Positions 15,553 to 25,770 of a DNA stretch of 60,792 bases are shown here, piece after piece. The stretch comes from Mesorhizobium sp. LSJC280B00 (GTDB lineage Bacteria; Pseudomonadota; Alphaproteobacteria; Rhizobiales; Rhizobiaceae), in assembly GCF_000502835.1 (NCBI RefSeq), contig NZ_AYVL01000009.1, forward strand, positions 84,502 through 145,293, read 5' to 3'. Each line of letters starts with the position of its first letter. The first letter of the stretch is position 1. A model generated the notes under the pieces. It was not told the DNA's origin, searched no databases, and saw nothing but the letters and a program-made list of their open reading frames with translations. The translations under genes were made by a program, and so were the position numbers.

Positions 15553-16962
15553 ATGGAATTGAACACGATAGAACGCGACGACATCGGCGCTGCCGCCGAA
15601 GACCTGGTCGTTCCGCCTGCCGCGACCAGAAAGGTCTTCGTCAAGACCTATGGCTGCCAGATGAATGTTTACGATTCGCAGCGCATGACCGATGCGCTGG
15701 CGGCCGACGGCTATGCCGCGACAGACGCTATCGGCGAGGCCGATCTGGTGCTGCTCAACACCTGCCACATCCGCGAGAAAGCGGCGGAAAAGGTCTATTC
15801 CGAACTTGGGCGCATCCGTGAGTTGAAGGCCGAGCGTGCAAAGGCCGGGCGCGAAATGCTGGTCGGCGTCGCCGGCTGCGTGGCGCAGGCCGAGGGTGCC
15901 GAGATCATCCGCCGCTCGCCGGCCGTCGACCTGGTCATCGGCCCGCAGACCTACCACCGGCTGCCCGGTGTGCTGGCGAGGGCGCGTGGCGGCGAAAAGA
16001 TCGTCGAGACCGACTATGCCGTCGAGGACAAGTTCGAGTATCTGCCGCAGCCGAAGCGCGCCGAACTGATCAGGCGCGGCGTGACGGCGTTCTTGACCGT
16101 TCAGGAAGGCTGCGACAAGTTCTGCACCTTCTGTGTCGTGCCCTATACGCGCGGCTCGGAAGTCTCGCGGCCGGTGGCACAGATCGTCGCCGAGGCCGAG
16201 CGCCTGGCGGATGCCGGCGTGCGCGAGCTGACGCTGCTCGGCCAGAACGTCAATGCCTGGCATGGAAGAGGCGAAAACGGCGGGGAATGGGGCCTTGGCC
16301 GACTGCTGTTCAGGCTGGCCGAGATTCCAGGCCTGGCGCGGCTGCGCTACACGACCAGTCATCCGCGCGACATGGAGGATGAATTGATCGCCGCCCATCG
16401 TGATTTGCCGACGCTGATGCCCTATCTACATTTACCGGTGCAGTCCGGCTCCGACCGCATACTCAAGGCGATGAACCGCAGGCATATGGCCAAGGACTAT
16501 CTGACGTTGATCGACCGCATCCGTGCCGCACGGAACGACATCGCACTGTCCGGCGATTTTATTGTCGGCTTTCCCGGTGAGACGGAAGCGGATTTCGAGG
16601 CGACCATGCAGTTGGTCGAAGACGTCAACTATGCCTCGGCCTTTTCGTTCAAATATTCGCCGCGCCCCGGCACGCCGGGCGCCGAGATGAGCGATCACGT
16701 GCCGGAGGCCGTCAAGGACGAGCGCCTGCAGCGGCTGCAGGCGCTGCTGCTGAAACAGCAGCAGGATTTCGGCACCAGCCTGGTCGGCAGGACCATCGAC
16801 ACGCTGATCGAAAAGCCGGGCCGCCAGGCCGGCCAGAAGGTTGGCCGCTCGCCCTGGCTGCAGCCGGTTATTGTTGATGAAAAGGCCGGCGAAATCGGTG
16901 ACATTATCCAGGTACGAATCACGAAGACGGGCTACAACAGCCTGTTCGCCGAATTGGCCTGA
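15553..16962 (+). CDS. miaB: tRNA-2-methylthio-N6-dimethylallyladenosine synthase
   Basis: 469 residues from the ATG at 15553, downstream of GGGGAAAGG; an in-frame TTG at 15523 lacks a ribosome-binding site. This radical-SAM methylthiotransferase converts i6A37 to ms2i6A37 in tRNA. The N-terminal MTTase domain supplies three cluster cysteines, C35 (YGCQMN), C71 (NTCHI) and C109 (AGCV). The radical-SAM CxxxCxxC is C187/C191/C194 (GCDKFCTFC). A C-terminal TRAM domain is indicated by the segment from about residue 390 to the end. It sits in a conserved alphaproteobacterial cluster with phoH and ybeY. Confidence 0.96.
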   Translation: MELNTIERDDIGAAAEDLVVPPAATRKVFVKTYGCQMNVYDSQRMTDALAADGYAATDAIGEADLVLLNTCHIREKAAEKVYSELGRIRELKAERAKAGREMLVGVAGCVAQAEGAEIIRRSPAVDLVIGPQTYHRLPGVLARARGGEKIVETDYAVEDKFEYLPQPKRAELIRRGVTAFLTVQEGCDKFCTFCVVPYTRGSEVSRPVAQIVAEAERLADAGVRELTLLGQNVNAWHGRGENGGEWGLGRLLFRLAEIPGLARLRYTTSHPRDMEDELIAAHRDLPTLMPYLHLPVQSGSDRILKAMNRRHMAKDYLTLIDRIRAARNDIALSGDFIVGFPGETEADFEATMQLVEDVNYASAFSFKYSPRPGTPGAEMSDHVPEAVKDERLQRLQALLLKQQQDFGTSLVGRTIDTLIEKPGRQAGQKVGRSPWLQPVIVDEKAGEIGDIIQVRITKTGYNSLFAELA

Positions 16963-16988
16963 AGGTCTCGGCAGATGAGGAGAGACGG

Positions 16989-18038
16989 TTGAGCGCTGCT
17001 GAAGTGAAGAACCTGCCCCAGAACCTACCCTCGGGGGCCTCGGATATCGCGCACATCGTACTGACTTTCGACAACAACAAGCTTGCCAGCGCCCTTTACG
17101 GCCAGTTCGACGAGAATCTGGCCCGACTCGAGCAGAAGCTCGGCGTCGATATCCGCTCGCGCGGCAATCAATTGACCATCAAGGGCTCTTCCTCGGCCGC
17201 CGAGCAGGCACGCCGCGCCTTGGACAATCTTTACGGCATTCTGCAGAAAGGCACCGACATCGGCCAGTCCGATGTCGACGGCGCCGTGCGCATGGCGATC
17301 GCCAGCGACGACCAGCTGACGCTGCCGACGCTGGAGCGCAAGGGCAAGGTGTCCGCCGCCCAGATATCGACGCGCAAGAAGACCATCTATGCCCGCTCGC
17401 TCAACCAGGACGCCTACATGCGCGCGCTGGAGCGGTCGGAACTCGTCTTCGGCATCGGCCCGGCCGGCACCGGAAAGACCTATCTGGCGGTGGCGCATGC
17501 GGCAATGCTGCTCGAACGCGGCATGGTCGAACGCATCGTGCTGTCGCGCCCCGCGGTCGAGGCGGGCGAACGGCTTGGCTTTCTGCCGGGTGACATGAAG
17601 GAGAAGGTCGATCCCTATCTGCGGCCGCTCTATGACGCGCTCTACGACATGATGCCGGCCGACAAGGTCGAGCGGGCGATTGCCGCCGAGGTCATCGAGA
17701 TCGCGCCGCTGGCGTTCATGCGCGGCCGTACGCTGGCGCACGCTGCCGTCATACTCGACGAGGCGCAGAACACTACGCCGATGCAGATGAAGATGTTCCT
17801 GACCCGCCTCGGCGAGAACTCGCGCATGATCGTCACCGGTGATCCGACCCAGATCGATCTGCCGCCAAACACCAAGTCCGGCCTGGTCGAGGCGCTGAGA
17901 ATCCTCGACGGCGTCACCGGCATGGTGACGGTCCGCTTCAACGAAGGCGACGTCGTCAGGCATCCGCTGGTCGCCGAGATCGTCAAGGCCTATGACCGCG
18001 ACGGCAAGCTGGCCAGGGGCCTGGGTGTCGAAAGCTGA
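16989..18038 (+). CDS. phoH: PhoH family ATPase
   Basis: 349 residues starting at a TTG (16989) preceded by a strong GAGGAGAG site; no better ATG exists nearby. A KH-like RNA-binding region (about 20-85) precedes the PhoH P-loop domain. Walker A is GPAGTGKT (157-164), Walker B is VILDEAQNTTPMQ, and TGDPTQIDLP follows as the sensor region. PhoH/PhoL proteins are RNA-associated ATPases; pairing with ybeY 17 bp downstream suggests work in rRNA maturation. The start region uses a rare codon that may lower translation. Confidence 0.93.
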   Translation: MSAAEVKNLPQNLPSGASDIAHIVLTFDNNKLASALYGQFDENLARLEQKLGVDIRSRGNQLTIKGSSSAAEQARRALDNLYGILQKGTDIGQSDVDGAVRMAIASDDQLTLPTLERKGKVSAAQISTRKKTIYARSLNQDAYMRALERSELVFGIGPAGTGKTYLAVAHAAMLLERGMVERIVLSRPAVEAGERLGFLPGDMKEKVDPYLRPLYDALYDMMPADKVERAIAAEVIEIAPLAFMRGRTLAHAAVILDEAQNTTPMQMKMFLTRLGENSRMIVTGDPTQIDLPPNTKSGLVEALRILDGVTGMVTVRFNEGDVVRHPLVAEIVKAYDRDGKLARGLGVES

Positions 18039-18055
18039 TATGATTATGCGGCCGC

Positions 18056-18553
18056 ATGGCTGAGGAGCAAAAGGCGGGGGGGCCGCTTCCCGTCGAGATC
18101 GACATCGCGATCGAGGCGGGCGACTGGCCCGACGAGACGACGCTGACGCGGCTGGTCGACCACGCCGTCTCGGCCGGCTTTGCCGAAACCGGTGCCGACG
18201 GCCGTTCCGAGCTCAGCATCGTCTTTTCCGACGATGCCCATATCCGTACGCTCAATGCCGGCTGGCGCGGCAAGGACAAGCCGACCAACGTCCTGTCTTT
18301 TCCGGCTTTTCCGTTTGCCAGGGGCGGGCCTCTGCCGCCGATGCTCGGCGACATCGTGCTGGCCGCCGAGACTGTCGCGCGCGAGGCGGCACTGGAAGAC
18401 AAGCCCATCGAGGACCATATCTCCCATCTCGTCATCCATGGCCTGCTGCATTTGCTGGGCTATGATCACGAAACCGATGCCGAAGCGGAACTGATGGAAG
18501 CGACAGAGCGCGCAGCACTTGCGAGGCTTGCCATTCCCGATCCCTACACGTAA
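18056..18553 (+). CDS. ybeY: Endoribonuclease YbeY, rRNA maturation factor
   Basis: 165 residues, normal length. The zinc site [11 protein letters not shown] supplies H128, H132 and H138, the defining UPF0054 motif, in the C-terminal third. A conserved arginine lies in the [13 protein letters not shown] segment (71-83). YbeY takes part in 16S rRNA 3'-end processing and ribosome quality control in the cytoplasm. It follows phoH by 17 bp and precedes corC by 25 bp, the common arrangement in alphaproteobacteria. Confidence 0.95.
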   Translation: MAEEQKAGGPLPVEIDIAIEAGDWPDETTLTRLVDHAVSAGFAETGADGRSELSIVFSDDAHIRTLNAGWRGKDKPTNVLSFPAFPFARGGPLPPMLGDIVLAAETVAREAALEDKPIEDHISHLVIHGLLHLLGYDHETDAEAELMEATERAALARLAIPDPYT

Positions 18554-18578
18554 TTACAAAAGACCAATTGACCGGACG

Positions 18579-19655
18579 ATGATGAACGACAAACCAGAGA
18601 CTGCCGCCCGCTCCGACGCCGGCAGTGTGATCAAGCCTTCCGAAACGACGGAAGAGGGCTCGAGTCCGAGTACCTCGACCGGCAGCTTCGCCAGCGAGGC
18701 ATCGCCTGCCGGTCCTTCCCTGTTTGATCGCGTGCTCGGGCTTTTCAGGCACCGCAACGGCACCAGCCTGCGCGAGGAGATTGCCGGTGCGCTTGCCGAA
18801 ACGGCGAGCGATGCAGAATCCTTCTCGCCTGGCGAACGCGCCATGCTCAACAACATCCTGCGCCTGCGCGAAGTGCGCGTCGAGGACGTCATGGTGCCGC
18901 GCGCCGACATCGAGGCGGTCGAGATCACCACGAAGCTGGGTGATCTTCTGGGGCTGTTCGAGCAGTCCGGCCATTCCCGCATGCCGGTCTATTCGGAGAC
19001 GCTCGACGATCCGCGCGGCATGGTTCATATCCGCGACGTGCTGGCGCACATCACCAAGGTCGCCCGCGTCAGAAAGGGCAGGACGACAAGGAAAACTCCG
19101 GTCGCGACGGTTCTCGATCTCGCTCAGGTCGATCTGGCGCGCACCATCGGCGATCTCAACCTGATCCGACCGGTGCTGTTCGTGCCGCCGTCGATGCTCG
19201 CCTCCGACCTGATGGGGCGGATGCAGACGACGCGGACCCAGATGGCTTTGGTCATCGACGAATATGGCGGTACTGACGGTCTCGTCTCGCTCGAGGACAT
19301 CGTCGAGATGGTGGTCGGCGACATCGAGGACGAGCATGACGAGGACGAGCCGATGATTACCCAGGCCGGCGAAGGCGTCTTCATCGTCGACGGCAAGGCC
19401 GAGATCGACGACGTCGCCAAGATGATCGGCGAGGATTTCGCCGCCGGCGAGCACGGCGAATATGTCGACACGATCGGCGGCATGATCTTCAACACGCTTG
19501 GCCGGGTGCCGGCGCGCGGCGAAGTGGTGCAGGCCATACCCGGCTTCGAGTTTCATGTGCTCGACGCCGACCCACGCCGCGTCAAGCGCGTGCGCATCGT
19601 CGAGACCCTGAAGGGCGAGCGCCGCCGCCGCGCCGTCCGCACCGAGCAGGCTTGA
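18579..19655 (+). CDS. corC: CorC/HlyC-type CBS domain protein
   Basis: 358 residues from the first of two adjacent ATGs at 18579. An acidic, serine/threonine-rich N-terminal tail (about 1-50) is followed by a short helix, then two CBS domains (about 100-230, with VEDVMVPRADIEAVE at the first) and a C-terminal CorC_HlyC domain containing EYGGTDGLVSLEDIVEMVVGD. The DUF21 membrane domain of larger paralogues is missing. Such soluble forms are tied to magnesium/cobalt efflux or to membrane integrity. It is part of the phoH-ybeY-corC-lnt order, interrupted only by a decayed gene. Confidence 0.9.
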   Translation: MMNDKPETAARSDAGSVIKPSETTEEGSSPSTSTGSFASEASPAGPSLFDRVLGLFRHRNGTSLREEIAGALAETASDAESFSPGERAMLNNILRLREVRVEDVMVPRADIEAVEITTKLGDLLGLFEQSGHSRMPVYSETLDDPRGMVHIRDVLAHITKVARVRKGRTTRKTPVATVLDLAQVDLARTIGDLNLIRPVLFVPPSMLASDLMGRMQTTRTQMALVIDEYGGTDGLVSLEDIVEMVVGDIEDEHDEDEPMITQAGEGVFIVDGKAEIDDVAKMIGEDFAAGEHGEYVDTIGGMIFNTLGRVPARGEVVQAIPGFEFHVLDADPRRVKRVRIVETLKGERRRRAVRTEQA

Positions 19656-19672
19656 AGGACGCGGCTTGCCCG

Positions 19673-20021
19673 ATGCCGGTTGAGGACCCGTTCAAGCACT
19701 CGACTTAGGCTCCGGCGTCTTCTACCAGGATCCGCGGGCCGCATTGACATGGCTTGAAAAGGCTTTCGGCTTCGAGCCGAGCATGGTGGTCAGCGATGCT
19801 AATGGCAGGCTCGTCCATTCCGAGATGCGGTTCGGCGACGGCTATATCATCGTCGATTCCGAATGGGCCGACCATATAGCCAGCCCGGCTTCAGTTGCAG
19901 GCAAGAACACGCGCGCGATCCTGAAGGCCATGTCTGGACCTTTTCCCAGACTGTCGGCTCTGTCCCACGCGTAGAGGCTGAGCGGCTGGGCGGGCTGAAG
20001 ATACAAGGCTGGCATCGATAG
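19673..20021 (+). pseudogene. Decayed VOC (glyoxalase/bleomycin-resistance fold) gene
   Basis: Three pieces of one protein appear in different frames. An ATG at 19673 begins MPVEDPFKHST and hits a stop after a slip near 19706. The body GVFYQDPRAALTWLEKAFGF to VAGKNT (19710-19905) is in a second frame. The tail HVWTFSQTVGSV to GLKIQGWHR with its stop at 20021 is in a third. The middle of the usual domain, about 40-50 residues, is deleted between VAGKNT and HVWTF. VOC proteins of this type carry the EKAFGFEPS and HxWxFSQT motifs. It fills most of the 453-bp gap between corC and lnt and is presumably non-functional. Confidence 0.8.
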
Positions 20022-20108
20022 CTATGAGCGGACTAGGTCGCCCGGTTTGGAGCCAAGCCCGCAGCCTGATAAATCTTGCTTCCTGATTCGCACGACTCGG
20101 AAGCATAG

Positions 20109-21695
20109 ATGGAGCGCCAGGCCGGCCGGATAATTCTGCTTTGGGGCTGGCGGCGCGCGCTAGTGGCGTTTCTTGCCGGGGCGCTGACGGTTCTTGCCCA
20201 GGCGCCTTACGATTTCTTCGCCGTCTGTTTCGTTTCGTTCCCGCTGCTGGTGTGGCTCCTCGACGGCGCGACCGGCGAAGCCTCGGACGGTTTTCTGCGG
20301 CGCTTGCGGCCGGCTTTCGCCACCGGCTGGTGGTTCGGTTTCGGCTACTTTCTTGCCGGTCTCTGGTGGGTCGGCTCGGCGCTGCTGGTCGAGGCCGACA
20401 GCTTTGCCTGGGCCTTGCCGTTCGCGGTGGTCGGCATCCCCCTCGCGCTGGCCCTCTTTTACGGTTTCGCTGCCGTGGTTGCCCGGCTGTTGTGGAGCAA
20501 CGACATCGGGCGCATCGCCGCGCTCGCCTTCGGCTTTGCGCTGGCGGAATGGCTGCGCGGCTTCCTGTTCACCGGCTTTCCGTGGAATGCCGTCGGCTAT
20601 GCGGCGATGCCGGTGCCTTTGCTGATGCAGAGCGTCTCGGTGACCGGCATGGTCGGCATGAACGCGCTTGCGGTCTTCGTCTTCGCGCTGCCGGCGCTGC
20701 TTGCGGCGCGCCAGCATCTTCGCCTCGGCGCGGCGTTGCTTGTCGTTCTCGTCGCCGCCCATGCCGGCTTCGGCTATATCCGGCTCGCCGCCCCCGAAAA
20801 GCCGGCCGCCCGCAGCCTTGACGTCCGTATCGTGCAGCCTGCCGTCGACCTTACGGAAAAATGGGATACCTCGGTGCGTGACCGTATCTTCGCCACCATG
20901 ATGGGGCTTTCGGCCAAGGCGCCGGAACCCGGCCATGACAGGCCGCAATTGATCCTGTGGCCGGAGACGTCCGTGCCGTTTCTGTTCACCGAACGTCCGG
21001 ATGCCCTGCCTGCGATCGGAGAGATGCTTGGCGATGGCCAGATGCTGGTCGCCGGCGTCGTTCGCGAGGAAGGCGGCTCGGCGGCCGGCAGCCGTTACTA
21101 CAACTCTGTGGTGGCGATCGACGAAAGGGGCGAAATCGTCGATGCCGTCGACAAGGTCCACCTGGTACCCTTCGGCGAATACCTGCCTTTCGCCGATCTG
21201 CTCGGCCGCTTCGGGCTTGAGCAGCTTGTTGCCGGTCCAATGACCTTCGCGGCGGGCAATGAGCGGCATCCGATCGCGCTGCCCGGCGGTATCCGGGCGC
21301 TGCCGTTTATTTGCTATGAGGTCATCTTTCCCGATCTGGTCGCAGTTGACGCAACGTCAGCCGAGCTTATTGTGAACGTCACCAATGACGCCTGGTTCGG
21401 CGACACGCCGGGGCCGTACCAGCACTTCAGGCAGGCGCAGATCCGGGCGGTGGAGAATGGGGTGCCCCTGTTGCGCGCGGCTAATAACGGCATTTCGGCC
21501 GTTGTCGACCCGCGCGGTCGCATCGTCGACGCGCTGGCAATCGATGCACGCGGCGCGATCGATGTGCGTGTGCCGATCTCCAACCAAGCCGTCGTTTCCT
21601 CCGGCCAACGACGCATTAACGGAATGCTGATCATGTTTTTGCTTGCCGTTACGGCATGCATTTTGAACGTAAGGCAAAGGCTACGGGCGAATTGA
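20109..21695 (+). CDS. lnt: Apolipoprotein N-acyltransferase
   Basis: 528 residues. Lnt adds the third acyl chain to the N-terminal cysteine of lipoproteins at the periplasmic face of the inner membrane. About six to eight membrane helices fill residues 14-225, with a final helix at about 505-523. The nitrilase-like domain (about 235-490) has the catalytic triad E286 (WPETSVPF), K349 ([14 protein letters not shown]) and C402 ([11 protein letters not shown]). It starts at an ATG after a short AT-rich gap and is followed by an HTH regulator gene 137 bp later. Confidence 0.95.
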   Translation: MERQAGRIILLWGWRRALVAFLAGALTVLAQAPYDFFAVCFVSFPLLVWLLDGATGEASDGFLRRLRPAFATGWWFGFGYFLAGLWWVGSALLVEADSFAWALPFAVVGIPLALALFYGFAAVVARLLWSNDIGRIAALAFGFALAEWLRGFLFTGFPWNAVGYAAMPVPLLMQSVSVTGMVGMNALAVFVFALPALLAARQHLRLGAALLVVLVAAHAGFGYIRLAAPEKPAARSLDVRIVQPAVDLTEKWDTSVRDRIFATMMGLSAKAPEPGHDRPQLILWPETSVPFLFTERPDALPAIGEMLGDGQMLVAGVVREEGGSAAGSRYYNSVVAIDERGEIVDAVDKVHLVPFGEYLPFADLLGRFGLEQLVAGPMTFAAGNERHPIALPGGIRALPFICYEVIFPDLVAVDATSAELIVNVTNDAWFGDTPGPYQHFRQAQIRAVENGVPLLRAANNGISAVVDPRGRIVDALAIDARGAIDVRVPISNQAVVSSGQRRINGMLIMFLLAVTACILNVRQRLRAN

Positions 21696-21832
21696 CAGCC
21701 GACACATTAGAAACTCATACTGTAAGCGCCTGAAAATTTTCGAAGTCGATAAGGTCGTTCTGTTGGGGCACGGGCCGCGGCGTCGTTTGGGCAGCAAAAT
21801 AGAAAAAGCCGGAAAAATTCGGCGAGGAAAAA

Positions 21833-22252
21833 ATGACAGAAGAAAACAAGAAAAAGCCGAATCCGATCGACATCCACGTCGGAAGCCGCATCCGGCTTCG
21901 CCGCAATATGCTGGGAATGAGCCAGGAAAAACTGGGTGAAAACCTCGGCATAACGTTCCAGCAGATCCAAAAGTACGAAAAGGGCACCAATCGCGTCGGC
22001 GCCAGCCGTTTGCAGGCAATCGCCTCCATACTCGGCGTCCCCGTCGCCTTCTTTTTCGAGGATGCGCCCGGTCAGGAGCCCGTGGGCAACCGTGGATTTG
22101 CCGAGGATGCTTCGATGACCTCCGCCGTCGAATTCTGCGGCAGCCCGGAAGGCCTCCAGCTGAATCGCGCCTTCGTCAAGATCGCCGACGTGAAAGTGCG
22201 CCGCAAGATCATCGAGCTGGTGAAGTCGCTTTCCACCGACGAAGTCGATTGA
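21833..22252 (+). CDS. XRE-family HTH regulator (PraR/PhrR-like)
   Basis: 139 residues. An HTH_3 domain occupies about 15-70: GSRIRLRRNMLGMSQEKLGE, then recognition helix TFQQIQKYEKGTNRVGASRL. The C-terminal half has a short amphipathic region and ends STDEVD. Size and HTH sequence match the PraR/PhrR group of Rhizobiales, which affect quorum-sensing and stress or acid responses in rhizobia. The promoter side (21696-21832) is AT-rich for this genome. The position just upstream of metK is conserved in relatives as I recall, but separate transcription is likely. Confidence 0.85.
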   Translation: MTEENKKKPNPIDIHVGSRIRLRRNMLGMSQEKLGENLGITFQQIQKYEKGTNRVGASRLQAIASILGVPVAFFFEDAPGQEPVGNRGFAEDASMTSAVEFCGSPEGLQLNRAFVKIADVKVRRKIIELVKSLSTDEVD

Positions 22253-22541
22253 CTGGCCCGTGAAGAGTTCAACAAGGAAGGGGTCGTCGTAGCTGGGCAT
22301 GCAATTTCTCGCGGCTGCGCCATTGAGGGATGTTCATTCCGCAGATGCGCTGAAGCGCAGATCGATTTCGCTCGACACGCTTCCTCGAAGCCGTTTTCCT
22401 CAGTCTGTTGGTGCAAGGGCTGATCGCAGTGCGCCCTGCCGCCGTCTCGGGATGCAAAGATAATAACGTCAAAATTCATGCCAGAACGGCTGCATGGCTT
22501 GACGAGCGACGCCCGGCACCGTTAACAACTGGCGCGCCAAA

Positions 22542-22566
22542 ATCGGCGGCCTGCCGATATTTTTTT
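22542..22566 (+). terminator. Intrinsic-terminator-like hairpin in the metK leader
   Basis: ATCGGC (22542-22547) pairs with GCCGAT (22553-22558) around a 5-base loop and is followed by an A and then seven Ts (22560-22566). The metK ribosome-binding site AGGGGAC begins 5 bases later. A terminator directly before a start codon suggests an attenuator. The rest of the gap (22253-22541) has no gene I can support; the palindrome GGCGCGCC (22531-22538) lies just upstream and might take part in an alternative fold. Confidence 0.55.
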
Positions 22567-22581
22567 CAAGAGGGGACACCC

Positions 22582-23871
<1,290 letters not shown>

Positions 23872-23882
23872 CCGCGGCGCCT

Positions 23883-24584
23883 ATGGATCCGAAGGACCGG
23901 CCAAGCCGTGCGACCGAGGCCTTTTTCGGTCGCCGGCGCGGCAAGACCATTCGACCACAACAGGCAGCGGCGCTGGAGAGCGGCTTCGCCGCCTACAGGC
24001 TCGATCTGACGGTTGAACCGCCGGCCGACTTGCGCAGCCTTTTCGAAGCCGAAGTTTCGGCTGTCCAGCTCGAAATCGGTTTTGGCGGCGGCGAACATCT
24101 TCTGCACCGTGCTACGGCCAGCCAGGCGACCGGCTTTATCGGCGTCGAGCCTTTCGTCAACGGCATGGCCAAGATGATGATAGCGGTCCGGGAGCGGCCG
24201 CTTGCCAATCTGCGCGTCTATGACGACGACGCCACACGTCTGCTGGACTGGCTGCCGCAGGCTTCGCTTGACGGCATTGATCTTCTCTATCCGGATCCGT
24301 GGCCGAAGAAGAAGCACTGGAAGCGGCGCTTCGTCAGCCCGGTCAATCTCGACCGCTTCGCGCGCGTCCTGAAGCACGGCGGAAAGTTCCACTTTGCGTC
24401 CGATATCGACAGCTATGTGAACTGGACGCTCCTGCATTGCCGGGCGCACGACGCCTTCACGTGGCAGGCAAGCGAAGCAGCCGACTGGCACCGGCCCTAT
24501 GATGGCTGGCCGGGGACGCGCTATGAGGCCAAGGCCATTCGCGAAGGCCGACGGCCCGCCTATCTCACCTTCGTGCGGAAATAA
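23883..24584 (+). CDS. trmB: tRNA (guanine-N7)-methyltransferase
   Basis: 233 residues. TrmB methylates N7 of G46 in the tRNA variable loop using SAM, made by the adjacent metK product. The SAM-binding motif is [12 protein letters not shown] (about 63-74), and the TrmB-specific segment is [19 protein letters not shown] (about 133-151), with the PDPWPKKxHxKRR signature. It starts 11 bp after metK and is probably co-transcribed with it. Confidence 0.96.
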   Translation: MDPKDRPSRATEAFFGRRRGKTIRPQQAAALESGFAAYRLDLTVEPPADLRSLFEAEVSAVQLEIGFGGGEHLLHRATASQATGFIGVEPFVNGMAKMMIAVRERPLANLRVYDDDATRLLDWLPQASLDGIDLLYPDPWPKKKHWKRRFVSPVNLDRFARVLKHGGKFHFASDIDSYVNWTLLHCRAHDAFTWQASEAADWHRPYDGWPGTRYEAKAIREGRRPAYLTFVRK

Positions 24585-24644
24585 GCGGGAAATTAGAGCT
24601 GAGCACAAGGCGAGCGGGCCGAAGGCTCTCGGCGCTCACTTGGC

Positions 24645-24809
24645 TCAGAAGCGACGGATCTTGTCGAAGGCTGCCGGCTCCATGCCGAGATTGCGCAGAT
24701 CACGCGCACGCGGCTTGCGACCGCTTTCCACAGCCCGCGACGCGGCTACGGCGCTGCCGAACACGCTAAAGACATCGCCTATGGCTGAAAAAAATCCACG
24801 ATTGTTCAT
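24645..24809 (-). CDS. Small basic protein of unknown function (54 aa)
   Basis: Minus-strand ORF beginning MNNRGFFSAIGDVFSVFG and ending LGMEPAAFDKIRRF. A good ribosome-binding site (AAAGGG) lies 8 bases before the ATG at 24809. The sequence is protein-like: an amphipathic helix (about 5-25), then a basic linker (GRKPRARDL) and a C-terminal helix ending at the stop. The LRNLGMEPAAFDKI end resembles short DUF1127-type proteins of Rhizobiales, but this is only a resemblance. The frame extends upstream to 24851 without a better site. It is convergent with trmB. Function unknown. Confidence 0.65.
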   Translation of the reverse strand: MNNRGFFSAIGDVFSVFGSAVAASRAVESGRKPRARDLRNLGMEPAAFDKIRRF

Positions 24810-25018
24810 GATGGTACCCTTTCGAGCGCAGTGAGCGCTCCAATTGTGCAATGCAACATAGATAGTCGTGCGTGGCCGGTGCTCAAAGGGGGATCACTGC
24901 ATGGGCGCCATGCATTTGGCGCAGCGCTGCGGACTCGGAGCCTTGCCGTCATGCAGGACGGGCTTGAAACGAGGACCACGATCGTCTATATCAGCTTCAA
25001 ATTCTTGGTCGCTATGAC

Positions 25019-25052
25019 GAAGAGTGGGTCCACCCGGTCCCGCTCTTTTTTA
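25019..25052 (+). terminator. rimP leader attenuator hairpin
   Basis: AGAGTGGG (25021-25028) pairs with CCCGCTCT (25039-25046), with one T-G wobble, around a 10-base loop; A25020/T47 extend the stem, and a run of six Ts follows (25046-25051). The hairpin is 39 bases before the rimP ATG. A Rho-independent terminator-bearing leader upstream of rimP-nusA-infB is known in alphaproteobacteria as the rimP leader; this fits in position and form. The rest of the gap back to 24810 shows a small palindrome GCATGG-GCG-CCATGC at 24899-24913 but no gene. Confidence 0.65.
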
Positions 25053-25090
25053 TTACCTGCCGACCAACAGAAATCGAGTGACAGGACCGA

Positions 25091-25723
25091 ATGACAGTGA
25101 CGGCAAGCGAAGGCGACGACCGCATCATCCGCGAAAGCGGCATCGATGCGCGCATCGCGCTGATCGTTCAGCCGGTACTGCGCGCCATTGGCTTCCGCTT
25201 GGTACGTGTGCACCTGTCGGGCCAGAACGGGCTGACGCTGCAGATCATGGCCGAGCGCGAGGACGGCACGATGACGGTCGAGGATTGTGAAGAGGTCAGC
25301 CGGGCGGTGTCGCCGGCGCTCGATGTCGATGATCCGATCGAGAAGGCTTATCATCTCGAAGTGTCGTCGCCGGGCATCGACCGGCCGCTGGTCCGCAAAT
25401 CGGACTTTGCAGCCTGGACCGGCCATCTGGTGAAGATGGAAACGTCGGTTCTCGTCGCCGACCGTAAGCGCTTCAAGGGCAAGATCGCCGAAAGCGACGC
25501 GGACGGTGTGCTGATCGAGCGTGACAAGGCCGCTTACGGCGAGGAGCCGACGGTACGTGTTCCCTACGATGCGATTGCCGAAGCGCGGCTGATTCTGACC
25601 GACGACCTTATCCGCGATGCGCTGTCGAAGGACAATCGGGCGCGCAAGGAAGCCAGGAAACGCCGCGGCGAACCCGAAGACGCACCAGAGGGTGCGGAAG
25701 ACGAAACCGAACAGGAAATGTGA
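25091..25723 (+). CDS. rimP: Ribosome maturation factor RimP
   Basis: 210 residues. RimP assists assembly of the 30S subunit. The N-terminal domain has [20 protein letters not shown] (about 35-54) and the central motif [20 protein letters not shown] (about 95-114), typical of the family, followed by a C-terminal SH3-like barrel. A charged tail (about 180-210, [20 protein letters not shown]) is longer than in E. coli. First gene of the rimP-nusA-ylxR-infB-rbfA-truB block, behind the leader hairpin. Confidence 0.95.
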   Translation: MTVTASEGDDRIIRESGIDARIALIVQPVLRAIGFRLVRVHLSGQNGLTLQIMAEREDGTMTVEDCEEVSRAVSPALDVDDPIEKAYHLEVSSPGIDRPLVRKSDFAAWTGHLVKMETSVLVADRKRFKGKIAESDADGVLIERDKAAYGEEPTVRVPYDAIAEARLILTDDLIRDALSKDNRARKEARKRRGEPEDAPEGAEDETEQEM

Positions 25724-25770
25724 TTGGGCTGCCGGCCGTAAAGGTCGGCAACAAGCTCGGGAGAAAGAAG

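Noticed and set aside
14146..16398. 750-codon minus-strand frame opposite rimI, acyltransferase and miaB
   Set aside because: Spans three well-supported genes in opposite orientation; composition is of a shadow frame.
22531..22538. GGCGCGCC palindrome as an operator
   Set aside because: Eight-base GC palindromes are expected at this base composition; noted only as a possible part of the metK leader fold.
22253..22581. SAM-II riboswitch upstream of metK
   Set aside because: The conserved pseudoknot sequence of SAM-II was not found; only GTTAACAACTGG and a later GCGCCAAA are faintly similar. Kept only as an attenuator candidate.
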